A program made the position numbers and the translations under genes. A stretch of 64,000 nucleotides of DNA from the NCBI RefSeq assembly GCF_044385915.1, contig NZ_JBISCC010000125.1, forward strand, positions 124,001-188,000, written 5' to 3'. Position 1 is the stretch's first letter; each line of letters starts with the position of its first letter. Shown one piece after another: positions 1-9,074 of this stretch. This DNA comes from Thalassobellus citreus. Lineage in GTDB: Bacteria > Bacteroidota > Bacteroidia > Flavobacteriales > Flavobacteriaceae. The notes below the pieces were generated by a model. The model was given only the letters and a program-made list of their open reading frames with translations, was not told the origin of the DNA and searched no databases.

Positions 1-1161
1 TAAATATTCCTGAGCATTCTCTTGAACAATATTATTTACCAATAATACATAGGATATAATATACTCACCTGCGACTAATGGGAATTTATCAAAATGAAAT
101 GAAATTTTCCCAGAATTTTTAAAGGTCTCAAATCTTAATGAGGAATCTGCTGCAGAACTGCACCACGAAACTCTCTTTCCAAAAATATCATCTATTTTAA
201 AATCCAATCTTAAGGTCTTAAATTCTAAATCATTAATTCTCTTCAATAAAAAATCAATTTGTAAAAATTTACCTGTCATGATATTGGGAGCATTAAATAA
301 AACTTTATCGACAAGAACATTACCTTCACCTGTTTTTATACAAGATTCATTAAGTCCTATCCATTCATTATTTCTAAGATAAAAATCTATTGAAACATTC
401 GTTTCTCCTTGAAAAACCATTTCTCCATTTTCCAATACCAATGATCTCGTACACAAACTCCTAACAGCAGCCATATTATGACTCACAAACAACACCGTCC
501 TCCCTTCACTACGACTAATATCCTGCATTTTACCAATAGCCTTTTTTTGAAATTCGGCATCGCCAACAGCTAATACCTCATCAATTACCAATATTTCTGG
601 TTCTAAAAAAGCGGCTACAGCAAAAGCTAAACGTACGGTCATTCCTGAAGAGTAACGTTTAACAGGTGTATCAATATAACGTTCACAACCAGAAAACTCA
701 ATAATTTCATCAATTTTTAAAACGATTTCTTTTTTGGTCATTCCTAAAATAGCACCGTTTAAAAAAATATTTTCACGCCCTGTCATTTCTCCATGAAATC
801 CCGTACCAACTTCTAACAATGAAGCTATACGTCCTTTTGTTTTAATCTCACCGGTAGTAGGACTTGTTACTTTAGAAAGTATTTTCAATAAGGTAGATTT
901 TCCAGCTCCATTCTTTCCAATAATACCAAGGACTTCACCACGTTCTACTTCAAAATTTATATCCTGTAAAGCCCAAACATAATCTGAGTTTCCTTTAGTA
1001 CTTCTATCATTAGCCTCTCCTATTTTTAAATACGGATCTTCTTTTCCTCTTATTCTATACCACCAACGGTTTAAATCATGACTAATCGTCCCAGTACCAA
1101 CCAAACCTAGACGGTATTGTTTACTAATATTTTCTGCCTTTAAAATAATGTCTTTCTTCAT
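1..1161 (-). CDS. Polysaccharide ABC exporter ATPase (Wzt/TagH type), 3' end outside window
   Basis: Cytoplasmic ATPase that powers export of a surface glycan through the adjacent ABC-2 permease. The reading frame is open to the left window edge, so 387 residues are visible and the C-terminus is missing. Walker A GKNGAGKS lies at 83-89, the signature YSSGM at 170-174, Walker B LVIDE at 191-195 and the H-loop SHN at 227-229. About 130 further residues follow the ATPase core; in Wzt proteins such an extension is a carbohydrate-binding domain that recognises the glycan end, which is inferred here. The ATG shares its T with the stop of the upstream permease (TAATG), so the two are translationally coupled. 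The family assignment is firm; the substrate is unknown. Confidence 0.9.
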   Translation of the reverse strand, partial: MKKDIILKAENISKQYRLGLVGTGTISHDLNRWWYRIRGKEDPYLKIGEANDRSTKGNSDYVWALQDINFEVERGEVLGIIGKNGAGKSTLLKILSKVTSPTTGEIKTKGRIASLLEVGTGFHGEMTGRENIFLNGAILGMTKKEIVLKIDEIIEFSGCERYIDTPVKRYSSGMTVRLAFAVAAFLEPEILVIDEVLAVGDAEFQKKAIGKMQDISRSEGRTVLFVSHNMAAVRSLCTRSLVLENGEMVFQGETNVSIDFYLRNNEWIGLNESCIKTGEGNVLVDKVLFNAPNIMTGKFLQIDFLLKRINDLEFKTLRLDFKIDDIFGKRVSWCSSAADSSLRFETFKNSGKISFHFDKFPLVAGEYIISYVLLVNNIVQENAQEYL

Positions 1162-2057
1162 TAAACAGTATCAATAAATTGTTTTTCGGTTTTATTAAAT
1201 ACAATTAACCCTAATAAAAATACAACGATACTAATAATTGTAGCATAACTTAATTTACTTAAAGAAAAATAACCGACTCCTAATGTCATACTTCTAAATA
1301 ATTCAACAATCGTCGTCATAGGGTTGTATTCTATAATTAGACCAACCCATTGAGGTAATTTACCATCTGTTACTTTTTCATGAATTAGTGACAAAGGATA
1401 CATGACTGCAGATCCGTACATCAATAATTGCACACCAAATGCGACTAAAAAACTTAAATCTCTATATTTAGTAGTCATTGATGAAATTATCATACCAAAA
1501 CCCAAGCCCAATAAAGCCATTACTAAAATAATTAAAGGAAGCCATAATATATTTATCGTTAGTGATGTATTAAAAGCTGTTTCTGTAAAAAAAATAAAGT
1601 AAATATAAAAACAAACAAATACCAGTAATTGAATTCCAAATTTAATTAGATTAGACAAAACTGTTGACATAGGCATAATCGCACGAGGAAAATAAACTTT
1701 TCCAAAAATACCCTGATTTTTCTTAAACGTATCACTAGTTCCATTTAAACAAGCACTAAAATAGTTCCAAGACGTAATACCTGCTAAATTGAACAAAAAC
1801 GATGGAATGCCATTCCCTGTTTCAATATTAGCTATATTATTGAATACCAAAGTGAAAATTACAGACGTAAATAAAGGTTGAATAAAATACCATAGTGGCC
1901 CTAAAACAGTCTGTTTGTATAATGTAATTACATCACGTTTAACAAACAATAATAGTAAATCGCGATATCTCCAAATCTCCGAAAAGTTTAAATCAATGAC
2001 ACTCTTTTTTGAAGTAATGGTATACAACCAAACATCATTTGTTTCTTTCTTATCCAA
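1161..2057 (-). CDS. ABC-2 type polysaccharide export permease (Wzm/TagG type)
   Basis: Inner-membrane permease that moves a lipid-linked polysaccharide across the cytoplasmic membrane with the downstream ATPase. It has 298 residues, the usual family length, with about six hydrophobic spans beginning after residue 50 and the family motif KQTVLGPLWY near residue 50. The start is a TTG: no ATG occurs before the conserved N-terminal region, and the sequence from this TTG aligns with what is usual for the family (an amphipathic stretch, then WRYRDLLLLFVKRD). It lies 23 bases after the Wzc-like gene and overlaps the ATPase start by one base, so it is part of one operon. Confidence 0.88.
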   Translation of the reverse strand: MDKKETNDVWLYTITSKKSVIDLNFSEIWRYRDLLLLFVKRDVITLYKQTVLGPLWYFIQPLFTSVIFTLVFNNIANIETGNGIPSFLFNLAGITSWNYFSACLNGTSDTFKKNQGIFGKVYFPRAIMPMSTVLSNLIKFGIQLLVFVCFYIYFIFFTETAFNTSLTINILWLPLIILVMALLGLGFGMIISSMTTKYRDLSFLVAFGVQLLMYGSAVMYPLSLIHEKVTDGKLPQWVGLIIEYNPMTTIVELFRSMTLGVGYFSLSKLSYATIISIVVFLLGLIVFNKTEKQFIDTV

Positions 2058-2080
2058 TAATTAATTATTTAAAACTACTT

Positions 2081-4546
2081 CTAACTATTCTTTTTAAAAA
2101 GAGACTTTACGCTTTTTAATAAACCTGTCTTTTGTTTTGTATCATCATGATACCCATTAGCATAATTACCATAACCATAGCCATAGCCATAACCGTAGCC
2201 ATAACCATAGCCATATTTAGCCTTTTGATCATAGCCATTATAAATTAAACTAATATTTTTTATTTGTTTAGATTTATATTTTTCATTGATAAAGTTAAGC
2301 ATTCCTTTCTTTGTATAATCTTGCCTTACAACATACAAAGAGGCATCAACATATTCTAATAATTCTAAAGCATCAGCCACTAAACCAACTGGTGGCGTAT
2401 CTAGAATAATATAATCATACTTAGTTTTTAAAGTACTTATAAGCTCCCTAAGTTTATCATTTATAAGTAATTCTGAAGGATTAGGCGGAATAGGTCCTGA
2501 TGTAATGACATCTAAATGTTCAATATCTGTTTTTTGAATCACAGATTCTAACGATTCTTGTCCTATTAAATAATTAACAACTCCTATATTGTTTTTAATT
2601 TTGAAATCACCAAAAATCTTTGGTTTTCTAAGGTCTAAACCTAACAAAATTGTTTTCTTACCACTCAAGGCGAAAACTGTTGCTACATTAATAGAACAAA
2701 ATGTTTTTCCTTCACCACTTACAGAAGATGTTACTAATAATGTTTTTGCGCCTTTTAAATCTTGAGATTTATAAAAATATTGCAAATTAGATCGAATAGC
2801 ACGAAATGCTTCAGCTACTGCCGACTTTGGTTTTCTATGAACTACTAGATTATTATCTAAAATATTTTTACCTACAACCCCTAAAATTGGAATAGAAGAC
2901 AATTGCTCAACATCCATTGGGCTATGAATATTATTATCTAAAAAGGTTAAAACAAAAGCTATTAATAAAGGAATTATCAAAGCCACAAAAAAAGCAAAAA
3001 CATAACGAACATTTAAATTCCTTCCCAAAACCTGAGCTCCTGTATTTTTTGCTGAATCAATTATAAGTATATCTGAAACATTAGACGCCTTTATTATTTC
3101 TGCTTCACCGCGTTTAGCCAAAAACACATTGTATGTTTGTTCACTTAGTGTATACTGACGCTCAATAGTTATAAGTTGTTGCTGGTCTTCTGGCAGTTTA
3201 CTAAATTGATTTTCAACTTTACTTAAATTTCCATTTACAGTTTTAAGCTCTCTTTTTAAACCATTTGCAGCGGCACTTATATTTTCTAAAAGAACATTTT
3301 TAAGCCCCTCAATTTGTCTGTTTAAATCATTAAATACAGACGCATCACTTCTAACAGAATATTGCAGTTTTGATTTTTGTACAGACAACTCATTTATTTT
3401 AGAAACATTATTTAAAATATTAGCATCTGCTATTCCTGCAATTGAAGGCGCAGGTATATCTGTAAACGAACTACTAGACAACAAATAGTTTTTAAGATTA
3501 GAATAGTAATTTAATTGTCTGTTTATTTCATCTTTTTCAGCATCTAACTTAGTTAGTTTTTCATTTAACAAAACACTCTCTTCATCAAGACTGAATATTT
3601 TATTTTTCTTTCTATAATTATTTAATGCTTCTGCATTATCAGACAACTCCCCTTTAACCCTTGATATCTGTTCATCTATAAAATCAATAGCATTGGTAGC
3701 ATATTGGTTTTTTCTATTTAGTTGATCTTCACTTAAAACAGTAACAAGCATGTTTAAATAATCGACAATTTTCTCCGTATTTTTATCTATAAGAGTAATA
3801 TCTAAAATTGGAGAGCTTTTAGAATTAACTATTGAAGTTCTACCTTGGTAACTAGCCACGACACTATCAAAACTACCAAGTTGAACAAAATACGTTTCTC
3901 CCGAAATAACGTTTCTATTTTCTTGAAGTTTTATAACACCTTTTAAAAAGGGAAGGTTTATTGGTTCATCAAATTTAAATTGCTTTTTAAAAACCCCAAC
4001 AGGGACATCAACTCTAGACAATACTTTGCTAATATAATTCTGTGTTGTAGCAACTGTACTTTGAAAATCTATTTCTAACTCAAAAGAATGCGCATCTAAA
4101 AAAGTAACTTTTATAGGAACATTTATTAATTGCGGAAAATTATAATCATGATTAAACCTAAAAGGCGCTGCTTTATAAATATCCTGTTTCCTAAAACGCC
4201 CCTGTTTTAAATAACTTTTATAAAACTCTGTTCTCTCAACAACTTTTTCATGATGCGAACGCGATTTAAGTGTCACAATCATGGTTTGTATTTTAGAGGT
4301 AACACCTCCCCAATTAAATGTTAAACTTGCATTTGATGTAAACAAAGGATTACTATCATCTTCAATAGAAATTTTAGTTCCCAAACGATATGAAAACTCT
4401 TCTCTAATATTTTTTTGATATACATAAAAAACGCCTAAAGCTAATAGTAACAAAAAAAACTTCCAATAGCTTAAAGCTCTAAATAAAAACTTCTTTATAT
4501 CAAAACTACTAGCACTAGATTCAGAAACTTCAAATTCTTCAATCAT
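2081..4546 (-). CDS. Wzc-like bacterial tyrosine kinase / chain-length regulator
   Basis: Inner-membrane polysaccharide co-polymerase fused to a BY-kinase, controlling polymer length and export by autophosphorylation. The order of parts is: a membrane span near 27-45 and a Wzz-like periplasmic region; a long coiled-coil segment at about 290-480; a GNVR-like stretch (KRGEA) before a second membrane span near 520-540; then the kinase. Walker A GEGKT has its lysine at 614, a Walker A' motif (LLGLDLRKPK) follows, and Walker B is IILDTPP. The C-terminus carries a tyrosine cluster, here eight YG dipeptides at 778-793, the usual autophosphorylation region. The next gene upstream is the Wza-like lipoprotein, 9 bases away. 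Confidence 0.92.
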   Translation of the reverse strand: MIEEFEVSESSASSFDIKKFLFRALSYWKFFLLLLALGVFYVYQKNIREEFSYRLGTKISIEDDSNPLFTSNASLTFNWGGVTSKIQTMIVTLKSRSHHEKVVERTEFYKSYLKQGRFRKQDIYKAAPFRFNHDYNFPQLINVPIKVTFLDAHSFELEIDFQSTVATTQNYISKVLSRVDVPVGVFKKQFKFDEPINLPFLKGVIKLQENRNVISGETYFVQLGSFDSVVASYQGRTSIVNSKSSPILDITLIDKNTEKIVDYLNMLVTVLSEDQLNRKNQYATNAIDFIDEQISRVKGELSDNAEALNNYRKKNKIFSLDEESVLLNEKLTKLDAEKDEINRQLNYYSNLKNYLLSSSSFTDIPAPSIAGIADANILNNVSKINELSVQKSKLQYSVRSDASVFNDLNRQIEGLKNVLLENISAAANGLKRELKTVNGNLSKVENQFSKLPEDQQQLITIERQYTLSEQTYNVFLAKRGEAEIIKASNVSDILIIDSAKNTGAQVLGRNLNVRYVFAFFVALIIPLLIAFVLTFLDNNIHSPMDVEQLSSIPILGVVGKNILDNNLVVHRKPKSAVAEAFRAIRSNLQYFYKSQDLKGAKTLLVTSSVSGEGKTFCSINVATVFALSGKKTILLGLDLRKPKIFGDFKIKNNIGVVNYLIGQESLESVIQKTDIEHLDVITSGPIPPNPSELLINDKLRELISTLKTKYDYIILDTPPVGLVADALELLEYVDASLYVVRQDYTKKGMLNFINEKYKSKQIKNISLIYNGYDQKAKYGYGYGYGYGYGYGYGNYANGYHDDTKQKTGLLKSVKSLFKKNS
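2168..2215 (-). repeat. Hexanucleotide repeat coding (Tyr-Gly)8 in the kinase tail
   Basis: Eight tandem 6-base units of the form TAY GGY on the minus strand encode the tyrosine-rich tail of the Wzc-like kinase. The third positions vary (one TAC, mixed GGC/GGT), so the array is not perfectly identical at DNA level. Changes in unit number would keep the reading frame and alter only the number of phosphorylatable tyrosines. Confidence 0.9.
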
Positions 4547-4555
4547 AATTTAAAT

Positions 4556-5356
4556 TTAAAGATTTCTAGTTAAAAAATAAGTAGACACTAACACCGAAAA
4601 AATAGAAGCAATTGTTGTTAATGTTTGCGTAGCAGTTTCTCCTGCACCAATAGCTTTACGTTTTAATGGTTTTACTAAAATCATATCATTAGGCTGAATA
4701 TAATAAAACGGTGACTGCATAGCGACAATATCTGTTAAATCTATGTGGTGTATTTTTTGTCCTTGTGGGTATTGTCTAATTACCAACACATCGGTTCTAT
4801 CTCCTGTTGTTTTTATATCACCTGCATTAGCCAAAGCTTCAATAATATTAACACGATCTTGAAACAATGTATAGACACCGGTTCCTCCTACTTCTCCTGT
4901 TACAGTGTAACGAAGACCTGCTAATTTTACTGTAACAAAAAGTTCTGCTGTATCTTTAAAGTATTGAGATAACAATTCACTTTTCACTTTATTTTCAATC
5001 TCTTCAATTGTAAATCCAAGTACATTAATACTTCCTAAAACGGGGAATTTTATATTACCATGCAAATCTACTGTAAACCCATTAAAATAAAGCTGTGCCT
5101 GACCTTGAGTTGTATTTGATCCAGTTGTTTCAATGGGATTAAATATAGCCGTTAATTCATTATCTAAAGCCTTAACATTAATACTTAAAATATCATTTAC
5201 TTGAATTCTATATGGTTTTGATAATTCTTTTACAACTAATAAACTATCAGAAACAGTTCCTTTATCTTGTAAATAAACAACATCTTTATTAGTTATACAT
5301 GATGAAAACAGAATACTAATTACCAAACAAATAACTAAGAAAAACTTTTTTAACAT
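4556..5356 (-). CDS. Wza-like polysaccharide export lipoprotein
   Basis: Outer-membrane polysaccharide export protein that would form the channel paired with the Wzc-like kinase. It has 266 residues from the chosen ATG. A lipoprotein signal ends at FSSC with the cysteine at residue 20, followed by a Poly_export domain (about 45-140) and an SLBB-like segment (GEVGGTGVYTLFQDRVNIIEA), then a C-terminal hydrophobic stretch. An in-frame ATG lies 36 bases and a TTG 45 bases upstream, but a TATATTTG promoter box lies between them and the chosen ATG, and the lipoprotein signal fits only the shorter form. It is the first gene of the leftward export operon. Confidence 0.88.
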   Translation of the reverse strand: MLKKFFLVICLVISILFSSCITNKDVVYLQDKGTVSDSLLVVKELSKPYRIQVNDILSINVKALDNELTAIFNPIETTGSNTTQGQAQLYFNGFTVDLHGNIKFPVLGSINVLGFTIEEIENKVKSELLSQYFKDTAELFVTVKLAGLRYTVTGEVGGTGVYTLFQDRVNIIEALANAGDIKTTGDRTDVLVIRQYPQGQKIHHIDLTDIVAMQSPFYYIQPNDMILVKPLKRKAIGAGETATQTLTTIASIFSVLVSTYFLTRNL

Positions 5357-5375
5357 AGAGAGATTTGATTTATCA

Positions 5376-5383
5376 CAAATATA
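5376..5383 (-). promoter_or_regulatory. Bacteroidota -7 box for the polysaccharide export operon
   Basis: TATATTTG on the minus strand matches the TAnnTTTG -7 consensus and lies about 20 bases before the ATG at 5356. No well-spaced -33 TTTG was found, the nearest TTG being about 15 bases upstream. It decides the start of the Wza-like gene, because the earlier start codons would lie upstream of transcription. Confidence 0.45.
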
Positions 5384-5458
5384 AGTTTTCATCGTGAACA
5401 ATAAAACTTATAGTCTGTTTTTTGGTTTTTTATCCGTTATTTGCAAAAAACATATCCA

Positions 5459-7324
5459 TTGAATTACTTAACAGTAGAAAATATATCAAAATCTTACGGC
5501 GAGCTAACCCTTTTCGAAAACATTTCATTTAGTGTTCATAAAGATCAAAAAATTGCTTTTGTAGCCAAAAATGGCACAGGAAAAACATCCATTTTAAATA
5601 TTCTTTCTGGTGACGATGAATCGGATTCTGGCAATGTAACCTACAGAAAAGGCATTGTTGTATCAGTCTTATCTCAAGACCCTAAATTTGATAGTAATCT
5701 AACTATTGAAGAAACCATTTTTGCTAGCGACAACCCTATTTTAAAAGTTATTTCGAACTACGAAAAAGCGCTTTTAAACCCTGATGATTCCGATGCCTAC
5801 CAAGAAGCATTTGAAGCCATGGAACAACATCATGCCTGGGATTTTGAAACGCTTTACAAACAAATACTTTTTAAACTAAAACTCGAAGATTTAAGTCTAA
5901 AAGTAGGCGTGCTTTCGGGCGGACAAAAAAAACGTCTAGCGTTAGCAAACGCATTAATAAACAAACCCGATTTACTAATTCTTGATGAGCCAACAAACCA
6001 TTTAGATTTAGAAATGATTGAATGGCTTGAAGCGTTTTTTGCGAAAGAAAACATGACACTTTTTATGGTAACGCATGATCGCTACTTTTTAGAACGTGTT
6101 TGTAACGAAATTATAGAATTAGACGCAGGACAACTATACAACTACAAAGGAAACTACTCCTACTACCTTGAAAAGCGAGAAGCCAGAATAGAATTAGAAG
6201 CAACTGAAGTAGGCAAAGCAAAACAACTTTTTAAGAAAGAACTAACCTGGATGCGTCGTCAACCAAAGGCTAGAACTACAAAATCTAAATCTAGAATTAA
6301 TGATTTTGCCGATATAAAACACCGCGCACACCAACGTAGAAACGACCATGAAGTTCAGTTAGAATTAAACATGGAACGCTTAGGTAGCAAAATTTTAGAA
6401 TTCCATAAAGTATCAAAAGCTTTTAAAGACAAAACGATTCTCGACAATTTTAACTACATGTTTCAAAGAGGAGAACGTGTTGGTATTATTGGAAAAAATG
6501 GCACAGGAAAAACCACCTTTTTAAATATATTAACCGAAACCTCTAAACCAGATTCAGGAAAAGTAATTAAGGGAGATACTGTAAAATATGGGTATTACAC
6601 TCAAAACGGTATTACTATAAAGCCAGAGCAAAAAGTTATTGATGTTATAAAAGAATTTGGCGATTATATTCCACTAAAAAAAGGCAAGCAAATTAGTGCG
6701 CAACAACTTTTAGAACGCTTTTTATTCAGTAGAAAAAAGCAATACGATTTTGTTGAAAAACTAAGTGGTGGCGAACGCAAACGATTATACTTATGTACCG
6801 TTTTAATTCAGAATCCTAATTTTTTAATTTTAGATGAACCTACAAACGATTTAGATATTGTAACTCTAAATGTACTTGAAAGTTTCCTTTTAGATTTCCC
6901 TGGTTGTATTATAGTGGTATCTCACGACAGGTATTTTATGGATAAAGTAGTCGATCATCTATTGGTTTTTAAAGGCGATGGTGTTGTTGAAGATTTCCCT
7001 GGAAATTATACAGATTATAGAGTTTATGAAGATAGCCAGCCTGTAATTTCTAATACATCTACTGAAAACAAAAAAGATAAGAATGCTTGGAAAAAGAACA
7101 ATGAAAACAAATTATCTTACAATGAAGAAAAGGAACTTAAAAATATTGAAAGTAAACTAAAGTCTTTAACTTTTGATAAAAAAGAATTAGAAAATAAATT
7201 CAATAATCCAGATTTATCTCAAGACGAGATAAACGAGTTATCTCAAGCATTACAAAAAATTATTGATACTATGGATGCTAAAGAAGAACGCTGGTTTGAG
7301 TTATCATCTAAACTTGAGGAATGA
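5459..7324 (+). CDS. ABC-F family ATPase (Uup-like)
   Basis: Soluble duplicated ABC ATPase without membrane spans, of the ABC-F class that acts on ribosomes; the Uup branch is linked to DNA or ribosome maintenance. Two nucleotide-binding domains are visible, each with Walker A (KNGTGKTS and KNGTGKTT), a signature (LSGGQKKR and LSGGERKR) and a Walker B LILDEPTN. A linker rich in basic residues (WMRRQPKARTTKSKSR) joins them, and a charged coiled-coil tail fills the last 80 residues, as in Uup. There is no ATG near the start. TTG at 5459 gives the family-like N-terminus MNYLTVENISKSYGE; a TTG at 5441 is the alternative. It is transcribed divergently from the export operon. Confidence 0.9.
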   Translation: MNYLTVENISKSYGELTLFENISFSVHKDQKIAFVAKNGTGKTSILNILSGDDESDSGNVTYRKGIVVSVLSQDPKFDSNLTIEETIFASDNPILKVISNYEKALLNPDDSDAYQEAFEAMEQHHAWDFETLYKQILFKLKLEDLSLKVGVLSGGQKKRLALANALINKPDLLILDEPTNHLDLEMIEWLEAFFAKENMTLFMVTHDRYFLERVCNEIIELDAGQLYNYKGNYSYYLEKREARIELEATEVGKAKQLFKKELTWMRRQPKARTTKSKSRINDFADIKHRAHQRRNDHEVQLELNMERLGSKILEFHKVSKAFKDKTILDNFNYMFQRGERVGIIGKNGTGKTTFLNILTETSKPDSGKVIKGDTVKYGYYTQNGITIKPEQKVIDVIKEFGDYIPLKKGKQISAQQLLERFLFSRKKQYDFVEKLSGGERKRLYLCTVLIQNPNFLILDEPTNDLDIVTLNVLESFLLDFPGCIIVVSHDRYFMDKVVDHLLVFKGDGVVEDFPGNYTDYRVYEDSQPVISNTSTENKKDKNAWKKNNENKLSYNEEKELKNIESKLKSLTFDKKELENKFNNPDLSQDEINELSQALQKIIDTMDAKEERWFELSSKLEE

Positions 7325-7404
7325 AACAGTATGCAGTCTCAGTTTTTAGTAAAAACATTATAAGTTCTAGTGAAATATTTTGTATCGAAAAATAATTTTG
7401 TAAA

Positions 7405-8178
7405 ATGTTTTATCAAGCTACCCAATACATAAAGTTTCTTTTAAAATCTACCAATCAACATGGTGTACACTCTCCTTTTGTTTATGATTTGGTAACTAAA
7501 TGTTTTTATAACAAGTTAAAATACACTGCTTACAAAAACATTTTAAACTACAAAAAAGAGCTCCTACAAAATAGTAGCAAAATAAAAGTAACCGATTTAG
7601 GAGCAGGATCACAAGTCATGAAACAACAAGAGCGTACTGTTTCAGCAATTGCAAAAAACGCTGGCACCACTAATAAACGAGCTAAGCTTTTATACAGGAT
7701 TATTAATTACTTTAAACCAGAAAACACATTAGAACTAGGAACTTCTTTAGGTATTGCAACACATGCCATAAGTTTAGGTAACACAAAAAACAACATTACA
7801 ACTATTGAAGGTTGCCCAAATACTTCTAAATTTTTAAAAGAAAATTTAAAAAAGTTTGAAGTAAAAAATGTTAATCAAATTACTGGAGATTTCACTTCTG
7901 AAATAGAAAAATTAACTTCTAATAAATACGACCTTATTTTCTTTGATGGCAATCATCAAAAAGAAGCAACTTTAAATTATTTTGAAGTCCTTTTAGAAAC
8001 AGCTCACAACGATTCTGTTTTTATTTTTGATGATATTTATTGGAGTAAAGAGATGACTGAAGCTTGGGAAAGCATCAAAAAACACCCAAAAGTTACCGTT
8101 ACTATTGATACTTTTTTCTGGGGATTTGTCTTTTTTAGAAAAGAACAGGTTAAGGAGGATTTTATTATTAGAGTTTAA
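7405..8178 (+). CDS. Class I SAM-dependent methyltransferase
   Basis: Cytoplasmic methyltransferase of 257 residues with a Rossmann fold resembling the Methyltransf_24 group. The SAM-binding motif I is LELGTSLGIATH (around 112-123), an acidic residue ends strand 2 (TTIEG), and IFFDGNH and FIFDDIYW correspond to the later motifs. The N-terminal 90 residues contain a conserved-looking HGVHSPFVYD segment. The substrate cannot be read from the sequence; small molecules or a surface glycan are possible. It follows the ABC-F gene after 80 bases with no clear terminator, so co-transcription is possible. Confidence 0.8.
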   Translation: MFYQATQYIKFLLKSTNQHGVHSPFVYDLVTKCFYNKLKYTAYKNILNYKKELLQNSSKIKVTDLGAGSQVMKQQERTVSAIAKNAGTTNKRAKLLYRIINYFKPENTLELGTSLGIATHAISLGNTKNNITTIEGCPNTSKFLKENLKKFEVKNVNQITGDFTSEIEKLTSNKYDLIFFDGNHQKEATLNYFEVLLETAHNDSVFIFDDIYWSKEMTEAWESIKKHPKVTVTIDTFFWGFVFFRKEQVKEDFIIRV

Positions 8179-8180
8179 TT

Positions 8181-8207
8181 GTCATTCATGCGAAAACAGG
8201 ACTCTAT
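8181..8207 (+). repeat. Degenerate copy of the short ATTCCTGCGAAGGCAGGAAT palindrome family
   Basis: GTCATTCATGCGAAAACAGG followed by ACTCTAT matches the better-preserved copies at 12964, 16673 and 44206 with several mismatches that spoil the palindrome. It lies just after the methyltransferase stop. Confidence 0.45.
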
Positions 8208-8313
8208 TCTTGGTTTCTATTATGAATTTCTGTTTCTATAAGAATAACAAAAGCAATCTGAAATTGAGTGCAAAAACTTTTAATTTTCAACTTATAACTT
8301 TTAACTTCGTAAC

Positions 8314-8886
8314 ATGAAAATCTATACCAAAACAGGAGATAAAGGTACCACTGCATTATTTGGTGGCACACGTGTACCAAAGCATCATATTCGTATTGAT
8401 AGTTATGGAACCGTTGATGAGTTAAACTCGCATTTAGGCTTAATTCGCGATCAAGATATCAACCCACATTACAAAGACTTATTAATTCATATTCAAGACA
8501 GACTGTTTACTGTTGGCGCTATTCTGGCAACAGACCCTGAAAAAGCGGTCTTAAAAAACGGAAAAGAACGCTTAAACATTCCTACTATTTCTAATGAAAA
8601 CATAGAACGCTTAGAGGAGGAAATGGATACTATGAACGAAGCTTTACCGCCTATGACTCATTTTGTGCTACCTGGAGGTCATCAAACGGTGTCATTCTGT
8701 CATATAGCACGTTGTGTATGCCGTAGAGCTGAACGTTTAACCTCTGCGCTTAGCGAGATTGAAACAATAGACCCGAATACTTTAAAGTATTTAAACCGTC
8801 TTTCTGACTACCTTTTTGTATTGGCACGAAAGTTGTCTTATGATTTACAAGCAAATGAAATTAAGTGGATTCCGGAGAAAGGATAA
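8314..8886 (+). CDS. Cob(I)yrinic acid a,c-diamide adenosyltransferase (PduO/MMAB type)
   Basis: Transfers the adenosyl group of ATP to cobalamin to make coenzyme B12. The 190-residue single domain is the normal length. It starts with the diagnostic MKIYTKTGDKGTTALFGG ATP-binding segment, then SYGTVDELNSHLG, and ends with the helical CHIARCVCRRAERL motif, in which the RRAER residues bind the triphosphate. No cobalamin riboswitch-like element was seen upstream. The gene sits alone, separated from the methyltransferase by 135 bases and followed by a dispersed repeat. Confidence 0.93.
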   Translation: MKIYTKTGDKGTTALFGGTRVPKHHIRIDSYGTVDELNSHLGLIRDQDINPHYKDLLIHIQDRLFTVGAILATDPEKAVLKNGKERLNIPTISNENIERLEEEMDTMNEALPPMTHFVLPGGHQTVSFCHIARCVCRRAERLTSALSEIETIDPNTLKYLNRLSDYLFVLARKLSYDLQANEIKWIPEKG

Positions 8887-8922
8887 ACTATTAAACTTTG
8901 ACTTATAAATTGAACTTGTTTT

Positions 8923-9074
8923 GCGTTAGGGATTGCAACGGCATCCTTTTTAAAACTTGAATGAAACAAAAAATTGTAACTACTACTGATTTTGGCAGAT
9001 TGCCATATCCTTCGTCATAACAATAACGTTTTAAAAAGATATAGTGGAAAGCCCGACCCGATAGGGAAACGCCC
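8923..9074 (+). repeat. Dispersed GCGTTA...TAACGC-type intergenic repeat, copy A
   Basis: It begins GCGTTAGGGATTG and ends AACGCCC, with the family core GGAAAGCCCGACC at about 9046-9058. Inside, CTTTTTAAAAC is matched by an exact inverted GTTTTAAAAAG, enclosing a loop of roughly 70 bases that contains a second small dyad (TGGCA-GAT-TGCCA). This copy is the longest of four in the window (others at 29937, 33064 and 42918). Together with the promoter at 9182 it accounts for most of the 346-base gap before the DUF2795 gene; nothing else was seen there. Confidence 0.75.

Noticed and set aside
7321..7395. A 24-codon ORF starting in the stop codon of the ABC-F gene (ATGA overlap)
   Set aside because: Too short, without a recognisable feature, and close to chance expectation; not listed as a gene.
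8179..8313. Cobalamin riboswitch before the adenosyltransferase gene
   Set aside because: No B12-box-like sequence or long structured leader; the space contains only a degenerate short repeat and A/T-rich sequence.
8105..8317. A 70-codon ORF overlapping the end of the methyltransferase gene and running to the adenosyltransferase start
   Set aside because: Overlaps a well-supported gene in another frame and its sequence covers a degenerate repeat; it looks like chance.
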